Origin: Akkermansiaceae bacterium
GTDB lineage: Bacteria > Verrucomicrobiota > Verrucomicrobiia > Verrucomicrobiales > Akkermansiaceae
Direction: 5' to 3'
Length of the DNA: 59,162 bases
NCBI GenBank assembly: GCA_029253285.1
Contig: JAQWZU010000018.1
Span: forward strand, 1-59,162
Of this stretch, positions 53,401 through 59,162 are shown piece after piece (within the stretch, counting starts at the first letter, position 1; each line of letters opens with the position of its first letter). The notes beneath the pieces were generated by a model. It saw nothing but the letters and a program-made list of their open reading frames with translations. It was not told the DNA's origin and searched no databases. The position numbers were made by a program, and so were the translations under genes.

Positions 53401-54822
53401 CTACACCATCAATTCGGAGAGCAGCCCGGTGAGATCGAAATCTTTAAGATTGGAATCGAGCTGTCCGAAGGTGTCGGTAGCCTGCATCCCCGCCGCCTGC
53501 ATGAGGGAGAGGTAGAGGTTGCCGATGGTTCGGTGTCCTTTTTCACGATACTTGGGAAACTCCAGGTAACGTCCCATCCTCAGCTTATCAGCCATCCCGC
53601 CAAGAAGGAGGAAGGGCCAATCGGCCTGACCTCCGTGGTGGTCTCCGCCGGAACAGGACATATAAACGATCAGCGTATTGTCGAGCATCGTGCCGTCTCC
53701 TTCCGGAATGCGATCGAGTTGCTCCGCCATTCCCGCGATACCTTTGAGGTGCAATTTTTCAACTGCCGCCCGGGCTTCGTGTCCCGTCATGCCATTGGTC
53801 GCTTTGCCATCGTCCAAATGCCCGAGCGAATGAACGGAATTTGAAATTCCCAACTCGGAATACTGTACGCCCAAGGTGTCGGGTCGCAAGGTCACCACAT
53901 TGGTGAGCCCCGTAATCAATGACGAGGTAGCCAATTCAAAATACGATTCGATCCGATGCTTCGGCTTCAGTGAGTCATAATGATCACTTGGCTTCGGAGC
54001 GAACTTCTTGATTCGATCGGTCAGGTCCACCTTCTTTTTTTCGATCTCTTGAAGCGCTTCGAAAGAATTTAGGTAAAGCGCAAAGCGCTCCTTGTCGTCA
54101 CCGGATAGTTGTTTCTCGACCCGCCTGGCATCGCCGGCAAGAAAATCCATCAAGTTGCCATTCAGAGCCAATTCGCGCTCGAGTTGCTCCGGTGGAGCGA
54201 CCGAGGCTCCGAAAAGCTCAATGAAGGCCTTGCGGGGCGACGATTGAAAAGGAACCGGCATGCCTGCCTTGTAAGCCGAAATATTGGGATAGCAGTAGCT
54301 CTCATCAAGACCCGATCCACCTTCCAAAAGTCTCCCGTTTGTCGCCATACCATACATGGGATAAGGACCGGTCGAAAGGTGCTGACCAAGCAGGCAGTCA
54401 ATGGTGGGAGCAATCGCCACCCTCTCCGAATTATGACAGGACAAGGCGCCATAACCTGCGGTGTGATTTCCGCTGAAGCCCTCGCCGGAGAGACTCTGAA
54501 TGATCGTAAGGCGATCCTTGAAGGCCTCCAATCGCGAGAGCTTTTCCGGGAGCTTGTGCTCGGAAAGAGCAACATCAACCAGGGGACCCAATCGCCGGGC
54601 CGTGTTCCCAAGTTTGCGTCCATTGCTCGGACTGACGTAACGGTTTTCGAGCCCATCCGGAACGAGGTTAAATTTATCAATACCCGAAGACTTCACCACG
54701 AAAACAAATCGCTTGGGACGAGATCCGGCCTCACCGGTCGCTTGAGCTTGCAAGGATCGAAGGAAGGGAGCCACCGCGAGCGAAGCTCCTCCTTTAAGAA
54801 ATTGACGGCGTTTTTGAATCAT
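53401..54822 (-). CDS. Tat-exported DUF1552 protein
   Basis: 473 residues. KRRQFLKGGASLAVAPFLRS is a Tat signal. FVFVVKSSGIDKFNLVPDG, LSGEGFSGNHTAGYGALSCH, TIDCLLGQHL and YMSCSGGDHHGGQADWPFLL are DUF1552 features. It lies 37 bp downstream of the DUF1592-type cytochrome gene, the usual partner, forming an operon with it and the sulfatase at 57229. Role unknown; the fold is thought to resemble DUF1501 and other phosphatase-superfamily proteins. Confidence 0.88.
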   Translation of the reverse strand: MIQKRRQFLKGGASLAVAPFLRSLQAQATGEAGSRPKRFVFVVKSSGIDKFNLVPDGLENRYVSPSNGRKLGNTARRLGPLVDVALSEHKLPEKLSRLEAFKDRLTIIQSLSGEGFSGNHTAGYGALSCHNSERVAIAPTIDCLLGQHLSTGPYPMYGMATNGRLLEGGSGLDESYCYPNISAYKAGMPVPFQSSPRKAFIELFGASVAPPEQLERELALNGNLMDFLAGDARRVEKQLSGDDKERFALYLNSFEALQEIEKKKVDLTDRIKKFAPKPSDHYDSLKPKHRIESYFELATSSLITGLTNVVTLRPDTLGVQYSELGISNSVHSLGHLDDGKATNGMTGHEARAAVEKLHLKGIAGMAEQLDRIPEGDGTMLDNTLIVYMSCSGGDHHGGQADWPFLLLGGMADKLRMGRYLEFPKYREKGHRTIGNLYLSLMQAAGMQATDTFGQLDSNLKDFDLTGLLSELMV

Positions 54823-54859
54823 CTGTCTTGGTAGTTGGTGAAATTAGGCAATCCCGGCA

Positions 54860-57181
54860 TCAACGGCGATAAAGAAAAGAATCCGAGCTCAGCAATGAAA
54901 CGACCAGCGCCTTAAAACTGCCCTTGCTTTCAAGATAGGCCCGCTCGGCTTCGATAAGAGTCTGGGAATCACTGAGCATTTCATTTCGCCCCATAAAGTA
55001 GCGAAAAAGGTGACGAATGAACGACTGACGCGCGCGCTCCGAACGGCCAAGGCGGTGAAGCATCTCGACGGCATTTTCGACTTTCCCGTCTACTTTGGGA
55101 TCCCCCGATCCTTGAATGGCACCGGTCGCATTAATCTTCCGAGAAGTGAGTTTTCCTTTTTCGAGCTGTTGTTTGAACTGATGATCGCGACGCGTGAAGA
55201 GCTTACTGTCCTCGCCAAAATAAACGTGAGTCCGAAAGCGCCCCCAGTCATCGAACATCTCGAAGGGCTCGCCCAGCGGATTGATTTTGTGATGACAATT
55301 CCAGCAGCGCTCGGCGCGCAACAATTCCATGCGCTCCCGCAAAGTCTGATGAGGATCGATGGGAACTTTGGCATCCACATCAGGAGGAACATCCTGGAGC
55401 TTCCCGGCCAGAAGCTTTTCAAAAACCCAAATCCCCCGGTGAATGGGATCGTTTCCGTCATTCAACGACCAGGCTGCGAGCCAGGCCGGGTGGGTCAGAA
55501 TCCCGGCCCGCTGTTCGGCTGGCATTTCGAAGGGTTGCTCCACGGGCCAATTCCACTTCTGCATTTCCGCGCGCCCGCTTGGAGGGAGGCTATAGGCCGC
55601 AATATAAATGAGATCCGCAAGTCCACGGGAACGATTCGAAAATGGAAAGTCCGGGTGAGGATTGATCCCTTCCGCAAGAGCCGTGGTAAAGAGTTTCACG
55701 GATTGCTCTGCTTGCTTTCGCTTTTCCTCAATATGCTTTTTGCGGCCTTCTTCCCATTCGGAAGCTGGAACGTGAGCCGGCTTCGTCCGCTTCTTGTATT
55801 CCAATTCGGCCTTCGCCACCTGCTGGCTGACATACTCGGGATGGGTGACCTCCTCCACCTTGGCATCATAAAATTCCCTCGCGTATTCGTTGTCACCCGG
55901 ATGCGCCACAAAGTATTCATTCGTGGTAAGAAGTTCCGCAATCACGTCCTCATCTCTCCGCAGAACATGCTCGATGATCATCTTGGCATCGTGCACAAGA
56001 TACTGGGTATTCCACTGCGGGATCGCCTCAAGCCGACGTCGTTCGTTGTCCTTGAAGACATCCCCGGCTTGATCGAAACCAAAAAACTGCTCGAAGAATC
56101 GCATCACGCGGGGCAATGCCGGTTGCGACCAGCGGCCGCCTCCCAGTTGTTCATCCAATAACTTCCGCACGACCTTGGAGACATCCTTCCGGGTCCTTAA
56201 TTCCCCCTCTTCGTATGCCGACCAAAGGATCCTGTTACGATCAGGAAGTTCGTCGGTGAGGGCATAGGCGAGAGTATTGACGATTTCCATCGACGAGAGA
56301 TGGCGGCGACCATGGGCATCCTTTTCGCCCAGACCGAACTCCATTCGGTAGATCGCCTCAGGATTCAGAAAGATCCCCTTGATGGTCGTCTTCAACCCCT
56401 TCAGGTTGCCCCCGATTTTGATGTTCTCCCGGAGGAAGGTTAAATACTTGGCGCGTTCCGGTTCTGACGGAGCCCGCCCCACAATCCGTCGGAATTCCTG
56501 AGCCACCGTTCGCTGAAGAACCTCCTCCTCCGGCATCGATTTCGTGTTGGTGTATTTCTCAAATTCTCCATTCTTTTCCCGATGCTCCAGAAACTGTTCC
56601 GCATTGATAAGCACCATCTGCACCGTGCTCTGATCCACCTGTGACATCGCGGAGTAATCACGAATGCCCTTCTGCGGCGTGGTGTAGGTGAAAGGACTAC
56701 GGGTCCGCCCAAAGCCCTTGCTCTTAAATATTTCAGGACTCAGGCGCCAAAGTCGCGATGGAGAATAAGGCGGGGTTTTGATCTCACCGGAGAACAGTTT
56801 TTCGTGATTCACCCAGTTCCCGTATTCCGGAGCCAGCAATTTCTTCCGATAAGCATCGCCCTGACTTGACGACTTCAGCTGCCCCTCAATCCACTCGATC
56901 ATTCGGGCGCGTTCCCCCGCTGAAGGATGCTTTTCTTCCTCCTCCGGCGGCATGTCCTCTGCCGTCAGTTGCTCGAGGACATCAACCCAGCGATCCGCCG
57001 TGTCCGGATCGCTAAAGTCCGTCCCCAGATCGTGCAGAGTGACCTCCCCTTTTTGCTTCTCCGAGCCGTGGCATTGGATGCAGTGGGATTCCAGAAAAGG
57101 CGTTTTGGCTAGTGCCGAAAATTCAGTTGCGACGAGAAAACCCACCAGCAATCCAATAAAGCGCAAACAACACATCGGCAT
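54860..57181 (-). CDS. Planctomycete-type cytochrome / DUF1587-DUF1592-DUF1588-DUF1585 protein
   Basis: 773 residues with a signal peptide (MPMCCLRFIGLLVGFLVATE). CIQCH at 34-38 is a heme-c site in a short cytochrome-like domain (LTAEDMPPEEEEKHPS is the distal Met-type segment). FRRIVGRAPSEPERAKYLTF is DUF1592; RAGILTHPAWLAAWS ... PIHRGIWVFEKLL is DUF1588, with a second CxxCH in ERCWNCHHKINPLGEP near residue 627. RYFMGRNEMLSDSQTL at the C-terminus is DUF1585. Extracytoplasmic, with heme attachment likely. Operon order: sulfatase (47 bp), this gene (37 bp), DUF1552. Its function is unknown. Confidence 0.88.
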   Translation of the reverse strand: MPMCCLRFIGLLVGFLVATEFSALAKTPFLESHCIQCHGSEKQKGEVTLHDLGTDFSDPDTADRWVDVLEQLTAEDMPPEEEEKHPSAGERARMIEWIEGQLKSSSQGDAYRKKLLAPEYGNWVNHEKLFSGEIKTPPYSPSRLWRLSPEIFKSKGFGRTRSPFTYTTPQKGIRDYSAMSQVDQSTVQMVLINAEQFLEHREKNGEFEKYTNTKSMPEEEVLQRTVAQEFRRIVGRAPSEPERAKYLTFLRENIKIGGNLKGLKTTIKGIFLNPEAIYRMEFGLGEKDAHGRRHLSSMEIVNTLAYALTDELPDRNRILWSAYEEGELRTRKDVSKVVRKLLDEQLGGGRWSQPALPRVMRFFEQFFGFDQAGDVFKDNERRRLEAIPQWNTQYLVHDAKMIIEHVLRRDEDVIAELLTTNEYFVAHPGDNEYAREFYDAKVEEVTHPEYVSQQVAKAELEYKKRTKPAHVPASEWEEGRKKHIEEKRKQAEQSVKLFTTALAEGINPHPDFPFSNRSRGLADLIYIAAYSLPPSGRAEMQKWNWPVEQPFEMPAEQRAGILTHPAWLAAWSLNDGNDPIHRGIWVFEKLLAGKLQDVPPDVDAKVPIDPHQTLRERMELLRAERCWNCHHKINPLGEPFEMFDDWGRFRTHVYFGEDSKLFTRRDHQFKQQLEKGKLTSRKINATGAIQGSGDPKVDGKVENAVEMLHRLGRSERARQSFIRHLFRYFMGRNEMLSDSQTLIEAERAYLESKGSFKALVVSLLSSDSFLYRR

Positions 57182-57228
57182 AGAAACGGAACACTCCGTC
57201 TCATCCTTCCAAAAGTCTCGCGAAGCAA

Positions 57229-58707
57229 CTACTTCGACTTCTTTTTCCTGGGCAGTTCCTTGTCTTCAATCCGAATCGTCCGGTCAAAGTAGACTCCGTA
57301 GGGCTGGTAATTGTTGTACGGCACCGCCTCGCGCTTCCACTTGTCCAACTCCTTGTCATACCGCTTCCGCATTTGATAAAGCGCAGCAGCCTTCTGAGGG
57401 TTATCCGCTTCATTCTTCAGCTCCAGCGGATCGTTCTTGAGATCATAAAACTCTTCCGTCGGCTTCATATTCTCATCGCCATACCACCAATAGGTATATT
57501 TCTGCGTTTCCGTCACGCAGGTCAAACTATGACTAGCAATCGGACCCCAGACGTTGATGAAAGCGAGTTGCTTGTGCCCTCCCGCTTTCGGATCATCGAG
57601 CGTTTTAACCAAGCTCTTGCCGTCGACATTCTTTGGAATCTTGACCCCAGCCATTTCCAAAATGGTGGGTGCGAAATCAATGTTCCCGGTGAGCTTGCTG
57701 CAACGACGTCCTTTCCCGGCGGTCTTGCTTCGCGGATCGAAAATCATCAGAGGCACACGCGAGGACTCCTCCATCGGCAAGACCTTCGACCCATATCCAT
57801 GTGAGCCACAAATGAAGCCGTTGTCGCTGGTGTAAATAATGACGGTATTGTCCGCGATCCCTTGCGCCTCCACTTCCTTACGAATCATCCCCAGCGCCAT
57901 GTCAATGGCGTGAACCTGCTGATGGTAGGTCGCCATGACATTGTCGTAATCCTTATCGTAATTCCACGATTCAAAACGCTCATACTGTCGAGCGGTCTTG
58001 CTCTGCGGAGCCATGTGTTCGCCAAACTCCCGACCGTAGTTCGCGGGCTTAGTGAATTTCTTGCCGGCATAGACGTGATCAAAACGCGGATCTGGCGTTG
58101 CCGGTTTATGCGGAGCTTTAAAGCTAACCGACAGACAGAAGGGCTTCTTCTGCTTCACCGAATCACGAATGACATCCCGACCAAAAGCTCCGTATGACAA
58201 AGTTGAATGCGGAAACTCCTCGGCGTATTTCTTCATCGATTTATTTTTCGCCGTGGCATAGTTCGTCTGCCCCGGACCTCCGCCCCAATAATCAAAGTCG
58301 TCTTCGCAAAGCCCCTTCCCCTGCACCACAAGACCAAACTTCCCCGCAAAAGCCGTGAGATATCCCGCTGAGCGCAGCAACTTGGGATAGGACTTTTCCC
58401 AGACCTCCGCATGCATATTCCCGTGCTCGAAATTACAACCCGTCTTGTATTCATACATTCCGGTGAAGACATTCGCCCGACTCGCCATGCAAATCGCGGT
58501 TGTATTATAGTGCCGGTCGAAGATCAATCCGTCCGCTGCTAGCTTGTCCATATTCGGAGTCACAACATCCTTATTGCCATAAGCGCCCACCGAGTAGGTG
58601 CTCTGGTCATCGGCGAAGAGGAAAATGATATTGGGCCGTTTCTCCTCCGCCCAAAGCGAGCAGGGAACTAAAAGGCAAAAAAGCAGCAAGCGGAGAAATT
58701 GGGCCAT
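57229..58707 (-). CDS. Secreted formylglycine sulfatase (CMASR type)
   Basis: The start is set at ATG 58707 ([20 protein letters not shown]), a signal peptide; the frame opens 15 codons earlier without one. 492 residues. [21 protein letters not shown] has the metal Asp pair, CMASR at 73-77 is the formylglycine motif, [20 protein letters not shown] the second metal site, and [19 protein letters not shown] the tail. It is the first gene of a minus-strand operon with the cytochrome-like and DUF1552 genes. The C-terminus is lysine-rich. Confidence 0.92.
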   Translation of the reverse strand: MAQFLRLLLFCLLVPCSLWAEEKRPNIIFLFADDQSTYSVGAYGNKDVVTPNMDKLAADGLIFDRHYNTTAICMASRANVFTGMYEYKTGCNFEHGNMHAEVWEKSYPKLLRSAGYLTAFAGKFGLVVQGKGLCEDDFDYWGGGPGQTNYATAKNKSMKKYAEEFPHSTLSYGAFGRDVIRDSVKQKKPFCLSVSFKAPHKPATPDPRFDHVYAGKKFTKPANYGREFGEHMAPQSKTARQYERFESWNYDKDYDNVMATYHQQVHAIDMALGMIRKEVEAQGIADNTVIIYTSDNGFICGSHGYGSKVLPMEESSRVPLMIFDPRSKTAGKGRRCSKLTGNIDFAPTILEMAGVKIPKNVDGKSLVKTLDDPKAGGHKQLAFINVWGPIASHSLTCVTETQKYTYWWYGDENMKPTEEFYDLKNDPLELKNEADNPQKAAALYQMRKRYDKELDKWKREAVPYNNYQPYGVYFDRTIRIEDKELPRKKKSK

Positions 58708-58748
58708 CGCGACAGTCCATATTTGGATTTCAGAGACAGTGCAAGATT

Positions 58749-58880
58749 TCACTCCTGCTCAACCCGCAACCGGACAAACCAGCGGGAGCCCGCAGCTGGC
58801 GGTGGCGTGAGGCGCACCGTGACCAATTCTGTTCCGTCTCTATTATCAACCTGCCAACTTCCATCCCGCATTCCCCCGAT
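58749..58880 (-). pseudogene. Relic of the C-terminus of a CotH/lamin-tail-type protein
   Basis: In the 240-bp divergent gap, the minus strand reads GSWQVDNRDGTELVTVRLTP followed by [17 protein letters not shown] and a stop at 58751-58749. This aligns with the end of the 1491-aa protein (GDGRKIMTVRFTPPIGASE ... FLRLRIEEN) and with other giant-protein ends here. No start codon or upstream body is present; the preceding codons (up to about 58880) do not match, so this is a stranded tail left by deletion or rearrangement. It may also serve as promoter space for its neighbours. Confidence 0.55.
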
Positions 58881-58947
58881 TCCCCAAAACTTGCATTCTT
58901 CCAAGATTTCAGACAAACAAGCTCCCCATCAACGTATCCATCAACCC

Positions 58948-59162
58948 ATGATTCTAAAATCACTCCTCGCACTCATGACCTCCGCCAGCCTCCTAGCCGC
59001 CGCACCTCTCGTTTACGAAGGCGCCGAAGGCCCCGGCAAAGGCAAGCACATCGTCTTCATTGCCAACGACCACGAATACCGTTCGGAGGAAACCTGCCCC
59101 CTCATCGCCAAGATCCTCGCCAAGCATCACGGCTTCAAATGCACCGTCCTTTTCGGAATGGA
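58948..59162 (+). CDS. ThuA-like (trehalose-utilisation-type) protein, 3' partial
   Basis: ATG 58948 gives a signal peptide (MILKSLLALMTSASLLAAAP) and then LVYEGAEGPGKGKHIVFIAN, DHEYRSEETCPLIAKILAKH and HGFKCTVLFG, the start of a ThuA-like glutamine-amidotransferase-fold domain as found in many Planctomycetota and Verrucomicrobiota proteins. The gene runs off the window end after 71 codons. Role unknown; ThuA-like proteins are often linked to sugar metabolism. Confidence 0.75.
   Translation, partial: MILKSLLALMTSASLLAAAPLVYEGAEGPGKGKHIVFIANDHEYRSEETCPLIAKILAKHHGFKCTVLFGM

Overview
The window looks like part of a chromosome of a Verrucomicrobiota bacterium, probably marine or particle-associated (Verrucomicrobiales-like). 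The grounds are family content: very large secreted proteins with lamin-tail and CotH-kinase domains, PEP-CTERM proteins, several formylglycine sulfatases, planctomycete/verrucomicrobial cytochrome-type proteins (DUF1549/DUF1553 and DUF1592/DUF1588/DUF1585) paired with Tat-exported DUF1501/DUF1552 proteins, a Tat-exported Gfo/Idh oxidoreductase and an EF-hand PQQ-like propeller. I see no phage, insertion sequence, CRISPR array, rRNA or tRNA.

Layout. 1-2984: a gene (5' end outside the window) for an FG-GAP/ASPIC-UnbV protein with a C-terminal thioredoxin-like domain. It is interrupted by one in-frame TGA, followed by a hairpin that resembles a bacterial SECIS element. 2988-11443 (-): two giant CotH/lamin-tail proteins. 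11584-16101 (+): an alpha/beta hydrolase, a PQQ-like/EF-hand protein, a decayed RND efflux remnant and a sulfatase. 16325-22333 (+): a 2002-residue CotH/lamin-tail protein with a strong terminator. 22723-27155 (+): a compact run of proline racemase/4-hydroxyproline epimerase, FAD D-amino-acid dehydrogenase, HEFAH metallopeptidase and sulfatase. 27209-33945 (-): three adjacent surface-protein genes sharing five copies of one discoidin-like module. 34222-38211 (+): engB, a sulfatase, a glycerophosphodiesterase and a two-domain rhodanese. 38203-42121 (-): a DUF1501 + DUF1549/1553 pair. 42147-48224 (+): a degenerate GH25 lipoprotein, a MATE pump, a phosphodiesterase-TPR-sulfotransferase fusion and a PEP-CTERM protein. 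48498-53397 (+): a YHYH-sulfatase fusion and a Gfo/Idh protein. 53401-58707 (-): DUF1552, DUF1592-type cytochrome and sulfatase. 58749-58880 (-): a relic of a CotH-protein C-terminus. 58948-end (+): start of a ThuA-like protein.

How the genes fit together (inference): five sulfatases, a sulfotransferase fusion, the hydroxyproline genes and many secreted modular proteins suggest use of sulfated polysaccharide and protein-rich extracellular matrix. The DUF1501/DUF1552 plus cytochrome-like pairs are typical of this phylum and their role is unknown. The signals I rate highest are the TGA plus SECIS-like hairpin at 1830-1859, the phosphodiesterase-TPR-sulfotransferase fusion, the shared discoidin-like module array, the YHYH-sulfatase fusion, and two gene relics that conventional gene calling would miss. 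All assignments come from reading the sequence; no searches were run.
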